Below, piece after piece: positions 7,896 to 15,199 of a stretch of 64,000 nucleotides of DNA; position 1 is the first letter of the stretch; each line of letters begins with the position of its first letter. Both the position numbers and the translations under genes were made by a program. The notes beneath the pieces were generated by a model, which saw nothing but the letters and a program-made list of their open reading frames with translations, was not told where the DNA came from and did no database searches. Source of the DNA: an uncultured Lachnospiraceae bacterium (lineage in GTDB: Bacteria; Bacillota; Clostridia; Lachnospirales; Lachnospiraceae); contig CAJTMB010000001.1 in assembly GCA_910577105.1 (NCBI GenBank), positions 124,001 through 188,000 of the forward strand, written 5' to 3'.

Positions 7896-9050
7896 TTACC
7901 GTCTTGTGTACCTGCGCAACATGGGAATCATATCATACATTGTCCGCAATGTATAGTCTATTTCTTCCCGGGTCGTAAATACCGACATACTGAAACGGAT
8001 GGTGGAATCCGTAAATTCCTTGTCTAAACGAATCGCCTTTAAGGTTGCCGACGCATGAGGCTTTCTGGCTGCGCAGGCGCTTCCTGCGGAAACATAAATC
8101 CCTTTATCCTCCAGCGCATGGAGCAGCACCTCACTGCGGATTCCCCTCACGGAAATGCTGATGATATGGGGAGCGCCGTCCGTACCTGCCGGTCCGTTTA
8201 TCCGTATATCGTTCACCTTATTCAGACCTGCAATAAAGTATTCTTTTAATCCATACAGTTTCTTTGTGTCTTCCTCAAGATGTGCATACAGCATATCGGC
8301 TGCTTTTGCAAGACCTGCGACACCCGCTGTATTTTCCGTTCCTGACCTGAGATTTTTCTGCTGTCCGCCTCCGTAAATTATATTGTGGATTTTCACCCCG
8401 TCCCTGACATACAAAAAACCCACGCCCTTTGGACCGTGAATCTTATGCCCGCTCACGGAGAGTAAGTCAATTCCCATCTTCTTCGGATAAATGCGGAACT
8501 TGCCAAACCCCTGGATGGCATCCACATGAAAGAGAATGCCCGGATTCATGCCGTGAATCAGCCTTCCTGCTTCCGCAACAGGTTCCACCGCACCAATTTC
8601 ATTGTTGGTGTGCATAATGGAAACCAGAATCGTGTCCGGACGGATTGCCTTCCGCAAATCCTCCAGGGAAATCCTGCCTGCTTTATCCACCGGAAGATAG
8701 GTCACTTCAAACCCCTGGTCCTCCAGATAGTGCATTGGCTGCAAAATAGCGGGATGCTCTATCTGTGTGGTTATCAGATGCTTCCCTGAGCGGTAGTTTG
8801 CCATCGCGCAGCCTATCAGTGCCAGATTGTCAGATTCCGTGCCGCCGGAGGTAAAAATGATTTCTTTCTCATTTACCTTCATCAGCCCGGCCAGCGTTTC
8901 TTTCGCATATTTGATATGATTTTCCGCCTGTACGCCCTTCAAGTGCATACTGGAAGCATTGCCGTAATCCTCACACATTATCTTTGTCATAAGCTCCGCC
9001 ACTTCCGGGAAAGTTCTCGTCGTAGCCGAGTTATCCAGATATACTTCCAT
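7896..9050 (-). CDS. NifS-type cysteine desulfurase
   Basis: The 384-residue PLP enzyme begins MEVYLDNSATTRTF. It has the cofactor lysine in SVSGHKIHGPKG and the catalytic cysteine in YVSAGSACAARKPHAS, the short-loop class I pattern. It moves sulfur from cysteine to a persulfide. The immediate thiI neighbour (18 bp) points to 4-thiouridine synthesis in tRNA as a main role, although Fe-S assembly is also possible. The start at 9050 is preferred because AAGGAG lies about 8 nt before it; an in-frame ATG 33 nt upstream has no such site. Confidence 0.92.
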   Translation of the reverse strand: MEVYLDNSATTRTFPEVAELMTKIMCEDYGNASSMHLKGVQAENHIKYAKETLAGLMKVNEKEIIFTSGGTESDNLALIGCAMANYRSGKHLITTQIEHPAILQPMHYLEDQGFEVTYLPVDKAGRISLEDLRKAIRPDTILVSIMHTNNEIGAVEPVAEAGRLIHGMNPGILFHVDAIQGFGKFRIYPKKMGIDLLSVSGHKIHGPKGVGFLYVRDGVKIHNIIYGGGQQKNLRSGTENTAGVAGLAKAADMLYAHLEEDTKKLYGLKEYFIAGLNKVNDIRINGPAGTDGAPHIISISVRGIRSEVLLHALEDKGIYVSAGSACAARKPHASATLKAIRLDKEFTDSTIRFSMSVFTTREEIDYTLRTMYDMIPMLRRYTRR

Positions 9051-9092
9051 TGTGTTTCTCCTTTTTCTTCTATCTATAAACAATATATGCGT

Positions 9093-9833
9093 TTATTTTT
9101 CCAACTGATACATAAGCCAGGCCATCACGGTAAACCCTGCCGTTTCCGTGCGCAGAATCCGGTTTCCCAGCGTAATCGGTTCAAGTCCCGCCTCCGCCGC
9201 CTTTTGTATTTCCGTCTCCTCAAATCCACCCTCAGGCCCGATAAATACGGCTATGTCAATTCCTTCCGTAACCCCTGAAAGTAACTGCTTTGTCTTCCCC
9301 ATTCCCTCTGCAAGTTCGTATGGTATCAGCTTCATATCCATGGAAGCAGCCATCTTCAATGCCTGTCCAAAATCCATGGGCCTTGTTACCGCCGGCACTA
9401 TCCTTCTCCTGCTCTGCTTTGCGGCAGCCTCCGCAATTGCCTGCCAGCGCTCTGTTTTCTGCCTGGCTTTTTTTTCATCCAGCTTTACCACACAGCGCTT
9501 TGTTTCCACGGGAATTATCTCATACACGCCCAGTTCCACTGCCTTTTGTATTATCAGCTCCATTTTGTCCGCTTTCGGCAGTCCCTGAAACAAATGCACC
9601 CTTGACGGCAGTTCCAATCCGTCTTCTTTTATAAAACGCAGTTCGCATACCACTCTCTCTTCTTCTATCCGCAGTATCCCGCAACGGTATTCCCTTCCGT
9701 CCACCCCGTTGCTAATGGAAATCTCCTCGCCCGGCTTCATCCTGAGGACATTTTTGATATGATTCACGTCGCCGCCCTCTATATAGACAACCTTGTCAAT
9801 TATTTGGGAAGGCTCTACAAAAAATTGATGCAT
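9093..9833 (-). CDS. rsmE: 16S rRNA m3U1498 methyltransferase
   Basis: The 246-residue protein is a SPOUT methyltransferase. The N-terminal PUA-like part begins MHQFFVEPSQI, and the knot carries IGPEGGFEETEI and LGNRILRTETA, the family SAM-binding loops. It methylates U1498 in 16S rRNA. The start at 9833 has GGAGG 5 nt upstream; the ATG 12 nt before it overlaps that site. It follows prmA closely, the standard prmA-rsmE pair. Confidence 0.93.
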   Translation of the reverse strand: MHQFFVEPSQIIDKVVYIEGGDVNHIKNVLRMKPGEEISISNGVDGREYRCGILRIEEERVVCELRFIKEDGLELPSRVHLFQGLPKADKMELIIQKAVELGVYEIIPVETKRCVVKLDEKKARQKTERWQAIAEAAAKQSRRRIVPAVTRPMDFGQALKMAASMDMKLIPYELAEGMGKTKQLLSGVTEGIDIAVFIGPEGGFEETEIQKAAEAGLEPITLGNRILRTETAGFTVMAWLMYQLEK

Positions 9834-9872
9834 AATTTCCTCCATGCCAAAACGCTTAAACCGGGATGCCGC

Positions 9873-10859
9873 TTAGTTTTTGCGCGCCGTAATACTGACC
9901 CATTCTCCCTGATAGGAGGTGTCCAGCACTTCAAGTCCTGCCGCCCTTACAGCCTCCGCCACGGCCTGTTCTTTGTCGTCTATGATACCGGAAGTGATAT
10001 AAATACCGCCGCTTTTCAACTGATTGACAATCACCGGCGTCAAGGGAATCAGAACATCCGCCAGAATGTTTGCCACAACTATATCGTAACATCCGCTGCC
10101 AACCTTTTCCTGAACCTCTTTATCCGTAATAATATTTCCTATCATCATTTGAAACTGTTCGGGGTTAATGCCGTTGCTCTCACAGTTTTCCCGCACAGCG
10201 TCCACCGCGCAAGGGTCTAAATCCGTCCCCACCGCCCTTTTTGCACCAAACATCAGGGACAGGATTGCCAGAATCCCGCTTCCCGTTCCTATATCCAGCA
10301 ATACGGTTTCCTTATTGACATACTTTCTGAGCTGCCTGATACATAGCTGCGTCGTTTCATGCATACCTGTTCCGAAAGCCGTTCCCGGGTCGATATGCAA
10401 TACTGTCTTTGCGCTATCCTCCGGTTTCATATCCTCCCATGAAGGAATTACCAGAATATCATCTATATAAAACTGGTGAAAATACTGCTTCCAATTGTTT
10501 ATCCAGTCAATATCCTCCGTCTCGTCTACCATGACAGTGCCTTCCCCGATATCCATGAACATGCGGATATTTTCCAGTTCTTCCCGTACCTGTTGTAAAA
10601 TACGCTCCCTGTCCGTACTTTCCCCGTTCACTATCAGGGCGCCATCTTCATTTTCCTCCACAAAAAAGCTTAAAAAGGCTGTCCCGTCGTCCGCCGGTCC
10701 CTCCGGCAGAATGTCCACAAACATCTGCTCTTTTTCCCACGCGGTTAAAGGCACATTGTCTTCAATCTGCGCCCCCTCCAGTCCGATGTCATACAGACTG
10801 CTGATAATGATATCCTCCGCTTCCGTTGTCGTTTTTACCCTAAATTTTACCCACTTCAT
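9873..10859 (-). CDS. prmA: ribosomal protein L11 methyltransferase
   Basis: The 328-residue protein opens MKWVKFRVKTTTEAEDIIIS and has the methyltransferase motif LLDIGTGSGILAILSLMFGA, acidic post-motif GTDLDP and VVANILADVLIPL. PrmA trimethylates ribosomal protein L11. GGAGG lies 6 nt before the chosen ATG. In many Bacillota prmA-rsmE follow dnaJ directly; here about 3 kb of other genes separates them from dnaJ. Confidence 0.93.
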   Translation of the reverse strand: MKWVKFRVKTTTEAEDIIISSLYDIGLEGAQIEDNVPLTAWEKEQMFVDILPEGPADDGTAFLSFFVEENEDGALIVNGESTDRERILQQVREELENIRMFMDIGEGTVMVDETEDIDWINNWKQYFHQFYIDDILVIPSWEDMKPEDSAKTVLHIDPGTAFGTGMHETTQLCIRQLRKYVNKETVLLDIGTGSGILAILSLMFGAKRAVGTDLDPCAVDAVRENCESNGINPEQFQMMIGNIITDKEVQEKVGSGCYDIVVANILADVLIPLTPVIVNQLKSGGIYITSGIIDDKEQAVAEAVRAAGLEVLDTSYQGEWVSITARKN

Positions 10860-10896
10860 AGCATCCTCCATGCATTGTCTTCCCACAATGATAAAT

Positions 10897-10927
10897 AATC
10901 GCCACTGTCTTTAAAACACTGGCGATT
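10897..10927 (-). terminator. hairpin after the AIM24-family gene
   Basis: A 12-bp stem with one mismatch (10897-10908 with 10916-10927, core AATCGCCA/TGGCGATT) lies between the AIM24 stop and prmA. On the minus strand it is followed by a broken T-rich tract, so it may be a weak terminator. Confidence 0.5.
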
Positions 10928-10943
10928 ACTCTTTTGCTTATCA

Positions 10944-11627
10944 TTATCTGCCGCTCGGTATTATTCTTGCAATTCTTCCTGCAAATTCATTAAAATTCTG
11001 TGTCTGCAGGATAACACGGCCGGGGCCTACCAGTCTTGTGAGGAAAAGACCTTCTCCGCCAAACAGGATATTTCCCAATCCCTTTACCGTTTCAATCTCG
11101 TAGGAAACGGTTCTCTCAAATGCAACCACATTGCCCGTGTCAACCTTGAGAACCTCACCGGGTGCCAAAACCCTTTCCACCTTATCCCCGTCTATCTCCA
11201 GAAAAGCCATGCCCTGCCCGGACAGCTGCTGCAGGATAAAGCCTTCTCCGCCAAACAGTCCCGCGGTAAACCGCTTCGTAAAGGTTATACTTAATTCCAC
11301 GCCGGGCTGCGCACAGAGGAATGCACCTTTCTGGCATATCAATCCTCCGCAGGCGCCGATATCCACCGGCAGGACTTCACCGGCCACCGTGGAAGCAAAT
11401 GCAATGTATGCCCCCGGAACCTGTGCCGTATAAGTTGCCATAAATAGGGATTCACCGGAAAACATTCTTCCGATGCTCTTTCCAAAACCACCCTTCATAT
11501 TGGACTGCATGGCTACGCCGTCACTCATCCATGCCATTCCTCCGGACTGTGTGTACATTGACTCGCCCGGTGCATCAAACTGCACCTGTACGGCGGGCAT
11601 GGTGCTGCCGATAAGTTGATATCTCAT
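10944..11627 (-). CDS. AIM24 / TIGR00266 family protein
   Basis: The 227-residue protein is rich in glycine turns and beta strands, with the family pattern of repeated LFGGEGLF/LFGGEGFIL motifs (GLFGGEGFILQQLSGQG and ILFGGEGLFLTRLVGPGRV). These are typical of the TRAP-like beta-roll fold of TIGR00266/AIM24. Biochemical function in bacteria is unknown. No signal peptide or membrane segment is seen. It is the last of three co-directed genes (membrane protein, zinc-ribbon protein, this one), closely spaced and presumably one transcript. Confidence 0.85.
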   Translation of the reverse strand: MRYQLIGSTMPAVQVQFDAPGESMYTQSGGMAWMSDGVAMQSNMKGGFGKSIGRMFSGESLFMATYTAQVPGAYIAFASTVAGEVLPVDIGACGGLICQKGAFLCAQPGVELSITFTKRFTAGLFGGEGFILQQLSGQGMAFLEIDGDKVERVLAPGEVLKVDTGNVVAFERTVSYEIETVKGLGNILFGGEGLFLTRLVGPGRVILQTQNFNEFAGRIARIIPSGR

Positions 11628-11654
11628 TTAATTTCCCATCCTCTCTGTTTGTGA

Positions 11655-12011
11655 TTATATGTAGGAAAAACCCGGTAGGGCATCCAGTTCTCCATTGTTG
11701 AAGTTAATGGTTTCTTCCACTTTATCCTGTTCCCTGACAGGGAGGAAAATGCGGAGCGCTGCGGCACGTCTGCCGCACAGGGGACAACGGTACATTTTGG
11801 CGTCGCAGGCATAATAGCCGGCAGGTATCTGGTTCCTTGCCGCAACAGGGCGAAGGTTTTTCAGATAGTAATCTGCTTTTTTATGTGAGACGTAATGTCC
11901 TACCGTCATGGGCATCCAGAACAATTGTTGCGACATAACAGCCTTTTTTGTTTTACAGTCGGCACACCAGTCAGCCCGGTTCTTTTTTAAAAGTCCGTCA
12001 AATATTCCCAT
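11655..12011 (-). CDS. small protein with two CxxC zinc-ribbon half sites, function unknown
   Basis: The 118-residue protein starts MGIFDGLLKKNRADWCADCK. It has one Cys pair at the N-terminus (CADC), a lone Cys (GYYACDAK) and a second pair in YRCPLCGRRAA, suggesting a structural zinc site. It ends in an acidic tail (DKVEETINFNNGELDALPGF). The start at 12011 is chosen because it follows the stop of the upstream membrane protein by 10 bp and has AGGG 8 nt away; an upstream in-frame ATG (12080) overlaps that gene. I do not recognise a named family. Context links it to the AIM24-type protein. Confidence 0.65.
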   Translation of the reverse strand: MGIFDGLLKKNRADWCADCKTKKAVMSQQLFWMPMTVGHYVSHKKADYYLKNLRPVAARNQIPAGYYACDAKMYRCPLCGRRAAALRIFLPVREQDKVEETINFNNGELDALPGFSYI

Positions 12012-12021
12012 GTCCGATTCC

Positions 12022-12621
12022 CTATGCTCCTGCCTGAGTCCCTGCCTGTGCCGCATTATATGCCGCTTTAAGGCTTTCAATCATCATATCAGCCTTGGAA
12101 ATAGCTTCCAAAACATAGTCGCTCTTCATACTCCATACCCTGTTGGAGGTAAAGGTATTTACCCGAACCTTCACATCGTCCACAACGAACAGGAAGCTGA
12201 CCCTGCTGGTGCCTCCCATGGTCTTTCCGTCATCCACCCACATTTTAGTAACCCGGTTGGCAGGTACCGTACTGTATTGAAAAGGATTCCACTTAAAAAT
12301 CATGGCTATTTTTCCCTGTACCACATCGACCGCAACGGTGCACCCGTCCGCGGTAAAAGTATGATTGCGCGTAAATCCGGTCGCGTCCAACTCTGCCAGC
12401 CTCTTTTTCGCCTGCTTTTTGTATATGATGTCCGTGCCGATTACTAACCACAGGATACCGCCAAAAAAAGCAACCATGGCTACCCCGATTGCACCGGACA
12501 TGACATTCCTGTCCTCAACCAGAACAGAAACCAAAATACATACGGCAAAAATTACAAACGGGCCTAAAATGTTGATGAGCATGTAAGTAACATTTCTTTT
12601 TTTGATTTGTTGCTGTTCCAT
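12022..12621 (-). CDS. two-helix membrane protein of unknown function
   Basis: The 199-residue protein has two membrane segments near the N-terminus (about residues 14-34 and 43-64). A cytoplasmic beta-rich domain of about 130 residues follows (HTFTADGCTVAVDVVQGKIA, RVSFLFVVDDVKVRVNTFTS), then an Ala-rich tail. It heads the three-gene set with the zinc-ribbon and AIM24-type genes. AGGAGG lies 4 nt before ATG at 12621. No specific function can be assigned. Confidence 0.65.
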   Translation of the reverse strand: MEQQQIKKRNVTYMLINILGPFVIFAVCILVSVLVEDRNVMSGAIGVAMVAFFGGILWLVIGTDIIYKKQAKKRLAELDATGFTRNHTFTADGCTVAVDVVQGKIAMIFKWNPFQYSTVPANRVTKMWVDDGKTMGGTSRVSFLFVVDDVKVRVNTFTSNRVWSMKSDYVLEAISKADMMIESLKAAYNAAQAGTQAGA

Positions 12622-12769
12622 AAATCCTCCTTCTATGATGCCGGAAATCAGCATCCATAGTAAACAATTTTTTCGTTTCTATTATATCTCTGTTTCTTTT
12701 AGTTCGCAATCATTTTTCATCTTTACTGCTATCTTATAAAACATATCCGTAATAAATTTACCTCTTTCC

Positions 12770-12960
12770 GCATTTTGCATTGCGGCAGCCCCGGCGTGCA
12801 TTTGATTCCATAAAGGACCGTGTAAAAACGCTGGACAATGCCTTGTACCAAGGCATGGGATACCGTACTTTGGTATCCTACGTACCACTGCGTTTTTGCC
12901 CGAGCGGGAGCGTGTCCTGTTGGAACAAATGCACGCCGGGGCTGCCGCAATGCAAAATGC
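12770..12960 (+). repeat. palindromic element, copy A (divergent member of a three-copy family)
   Basis: Perfect 34-nt arms at 12770-12803 and 12927-12960 (GCATTTTGCATTGCGGCAGC... and its complement) enclose a core. The core has two smaller hairpins: ATGCCTT/AAGGCAT around 12839-12857 and GGATACC/GGTATCC around 12858-12878. The core shares blocks with copies B and C: ATTCCATA after the left arm, AAAAACG, then GTACCACTGCGTTTTT, an AGCGGGAGCGTG block (AGCGAAAGCGTG in the others) and CCTG..TTGGAA. There is no transposase and no coding potential. It could be a non-autonomous mobile repeat, a REP-like element or a structured RNA. Confidence 0.8.
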
Positions 12961-12982
12961 GAAAACTCAAGATTTACCTGCG

Positions 12983-13011
12983 TTGTATTGTATAGGGAAT
13001 TATGCTATAAT
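12983..13011 (+). promoter_or_regulatory. promoter of the aadE-like gene with overlapping inverted repeat
   Basis: TTGTAT at 12983-12988 and TATAAT at 13006-13011 are separated by 17 nt. A perfect 7-bp inverted repeat, GGAATTA-5nt-TAATTCC (12996-13014), covers the -10 box and could bind a repressor. Confidence 0.75.
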
Positions 13012-13065
13012 TCCAAGAAAATATGTTAGAAAAATTGATACGGAAGCAATAACGGAGGTACAGGA

Positions 13066-13923
13066 ATGAGAACAGAAAGCGAAATGTATAGCCTTATTTT
13101 AGACGTTGCGAAAAATGATGCCAGAGTGAAAGCTGTTTATATGAACGGTTCAAGGACAAATGAAAATGTTCCAAAAGATATTTTTCAGGATTATGATATC
13201 GTTTATGTTGCGGAAGATACCGAAAGCTTTATTGAGGACAAAGGCTGGATTAAGATTTTCGGGGAAATTCTTTATATGCAATATCCTGATGAAAATCCAA
13301 ATTATCCAAGCGACAAAAAAAATTCTTATGGGTATCTGATGCAATTTGCAGACGGAAACAGAATTGACTTAACCATACAATCCGTAAATTATGCATTGCA
13401 GCACATAAAAGAAGATAAACTCTGCAAAATTTTACTTGATAAAGAAAATATACTGCCTGAAACAGAAGCGGCGACCGATTGTCAGTATTGGGTTAAAAAA
13501 CCTACAGAGGAACAGTATCTGGCGGCTTGTAATGAATTTTGGTGGTGTACCAACAATATTGCAAAGGGATTATGGCGAAAAGAAATCCCCTATGTGCAGG
13601 ATATGACAAATTATTGTGTGAGGCCCCAGCTAATTACAATGTTAAATTGGAAAGCAGGTATTTTAACAGGATGGTCCGTAAGCACCGGAAAATCATCCAA
13701 GTACTTATATAAGTGGCTGTCAGAGGAAGAATGGCAAATGCTTTTAGCAACCTATTTTGATGGTAACGTTGATAATGCATGGAAGGCCGTTTTCAGTATG
13801 TGCGGGTTGTTTGAAAACACTGCACGGTTTGTCGGGGAAAAATCAGGATGGGAGTATAATGAAAAAGAGGGAAAAGCCGCCACGGCTTTTCTGGAATATG
13901 TACACCGGATGTCCGCATTATAA
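13066..13923 (+). CDS. AadE/ANT(6)-like aminoglycoside 6-adenylyltransferase
   Basis: The 285-residue protein matches the streptomycin adenylyltransferase family. It has the nucleotidyltransferase motif YMNGSRTNENVPKDIFQDYD (Gly-Ser and Asp-x-Asp, about residues 25-44), a second acidic position in NRIDLTIQ, and the family segment EFWWCTNNIAKGLWRKEIPY. Family members transfer AMP to the 6-position of streptomycin-type aminoglycosides. This copy is chromosomal, has its own promoter and terminator, and no mobile genes lie nearby, so it may be an intrinsic homolog with a different or weak substrate range. Its AT-rich codons stand out from its minus-strand neighbours, which may indicate acquisition. 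Confidence 0.85.
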   Translation: MRTESEMYSLILDVAKNDARVKAVYMNGSRTNENVPKDIFQDYDIVYVAEDTESFIEDKGWIKIFGEILYMQYPDENPNYPSDKKNSYGYLMQFADGNRIDLTIQSVNYALQHIKEDKLCKILLDKENILPETEAATDCQYWVKKPTEEQYLAACNEFWWCTNNIAKGLWRKEIPYVQDMTNYCVRPQLITMLNWKAGILTGWSVSTGKSSKYLYKWLSEEEWQMLLATYFDGNVDNAWKAVFSMCGLFENTARFVGEKSGWEYNEKEGKAATAFLEYVHRMSAL

Positions 13924-13935
13924 TGAAACCTATAA

Positions 13936-13973
13936 AAAGCGCCAAATGCAAGATTACCTGCATTTGACGCTTT
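13936..13973 (-). terminator. bidirectional terminator between aadE-like gene and dnaJ
   Basis: AAAGCG-C-CAAATGCA pairs with TGCATTTG-A-CGCTTT across an 8-nt loop. On the minus strand it is followed by TTTTT, so it best terminates the hrcA-dnaJ operon; on the plus strand a T/C-rich tract follows. Confidence 0.75.
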
Positions 13974-13988
13974 CTTCCATTTATCTTT

Positions 13989-15161
13989 TTATTTCCAGAA
14001 CTTTTTCTTTTTTCCGCCACTGCCATCGGGATTCTTGGGGTCATCGCCGCCGGTAACGTTTTTAGAGGCATTCAGCGTATCGCCGCATTCCGCATCAAAC
14101 TGCCTCAGCAGTTCCTTTGCTTCATGGGTCATCTTATCAGGCACCTGTACCACCAGTGTTACATAATGGTCACCGCGCACTTCCTTGTTGCGGAGGGTGG
14201 GAACGCCTTTGCCTTTCAGGCGTACCTTGGTGTCTGTCTGGGTTCCCGGCTTCACGTCATAAATGACTTTGCCATCCACCGTGTCTATGACAATCTCACC
14301 GCCCAGCGCTGCAACCGCAAACGACATGGGAACGGTGGAATAAATATTGTAATCCTGCCTCTGGAAGATGGGATGGCGTCCCACAATAACCTCCACCAGC
14401 ACATCTCCGCGGGGACCGCCGTTGCTTCCCGGCTCTCCCAATCCCGGCAGACGCTTGCACTGACCATTGTCGATGCCCGCCGGAATCTCCACCGCATATC
14501 TCTTGCGCATGGGAACAAAACCAGTGCCTCGGCAATCCGGGCATTTTTCCCTGATAATCTTTCCTGTTCCCTGACAATCGGGACATGCCTGCACATTCCG
14601 CACGGTTCCAAAGAAGGACTGCTGGGTAAACACCACCTGTCCCTTGCCGCCGCACTTGCCACAGGTCTCGGGACTGGTTCCCTTTTTCGCCCCGTTTCCG
14701 CCACAGGTCTTACAGGTTTCCTTGATAGTCAGTTCAATTTCTTTTTCACAGCCAAATACGGCTTCCTCAAAGGTAATACGGATGCTGGTGCGCAGGTTGG
14801 CGCCCTTCATGGGACCGGTGCCACGCCCGCTGCTTCTTCTTCCTCCTCCGAAAATATCTCCGAAAATATCTCCAAAAATATCACTGAAGTCCGCACCGGT
14901 GAAATCAAAGCCGCCTGCACCGCCTGCGCCCTCAAAGGCTGCATGGCCGAACTGGTCGTACTGGCGTCTTTTTTCCGGGTCGCTTAAGACGGCATACGCC
15001 TCCGATGCCTCCTTAAATTTTGCTTCGGCCTCCTTATCACCCGGATTTGTATCCGGGTGATATTTTTTGGCCAAAACACGGTATGCTTTTTTCAAAGCGG
15101 CATCGTCTGCATTTTTATCGACACCGAGCACCTCATAATAATCACGTTTTTGTTCTGCCAT
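13989..15161 (-). CDS. dnaJ: chaperone DnaJ
   Basis: The 390-residue type I J-protein has a J domain with the HPD triad (KKYHPDTNPG, about 33-42) and a Gly/Phe-rich linker (GGAGGAGGFDFTGADFSDIF). Four zinc-binding CxxCxGxG repeats follow (CKTCGGNG, CGKCGGKG, CPDCQGTG, CPDCRGTG), then two beta-sandwich substrate domains. It stimulates DnaK ATPase and delivers clients. It is the last gene of hrcA-grpE-dnaK-dnaJ, 38 bp after dnaK, and ends in a Lys-rich tail just before the terminator. Confidence 0.97.
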   Translation of the reverse strand: MAEQKRDYYEVLGVDKNADDAALKKAYRVLAKKYHPDTNPGDKEAEAKFKEASEAYAVLSDPEKRRQYDQFGHAAFEGAGGAGGFDFTGADFSDIFGDIFGDIFGGGRRSSGRGTGPMKGANLRTSIRITFEEAVFGCEKEIELTIKETCKTCGGNGAKKGTSPETCGKCGGKGQVVFTQQSFFGTVRNVQACPDCQGTGKIIREKCPDCRGTGFVPMRKRYAVEIPAGIDNGQCKRLPGLGEPGSNGGPRGDVLVEVIVGRHPIFQRQDYNIYSTVPMSFAVAALGGEIVIDTVDGKVIYDVKPGTQTDTKVRLKGKGVPTLRNKEVRGDHYVTLVVQVPDKMTHEAKELLRQFDAECGDTLNASKNVTGGDDPKNPDGSGGKKKKFWK

Positions 15162-15199
15162 AGTTTACGCTCCCTAAACAGCTTTATCAATACCAGAAA

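Larger units (their letters stand above)
12622..13065. other. 444-bp divergent intergenic region
   Basis: This gap between the membrane-protein gene (minus) and the aadE-like gene (plus) holds a 191-bp structured palindromic element (12770-12960) and the aadE-like promoter (12983-13011). Open frames in it are by-products of the inverted repeat and have no ribosome sites. Confidence 0.7.

Noticed and set aside
12770..12960. Palindromic element as an insertion sequence
   Set aside because: It is only 191 bp, has no transposase frame and no visible target duplication; kept as a repeat or possible RNA.
12682..12995. Several overlapping open frames on both strands around the palindromic element, with similar peptides (CTPGLPQCKMRK)
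   Set aside because: The same peptide appears on both strands because the arms are inverted repeats; there is no ribosome site or family match.
14124..14987. A 287-codon plus-strand frame inside dnaJ
   Set aside because: It is a shadow of dnaJ, with composition typical of antisense frames over GC-rich codons; dnaJ itself is certain.
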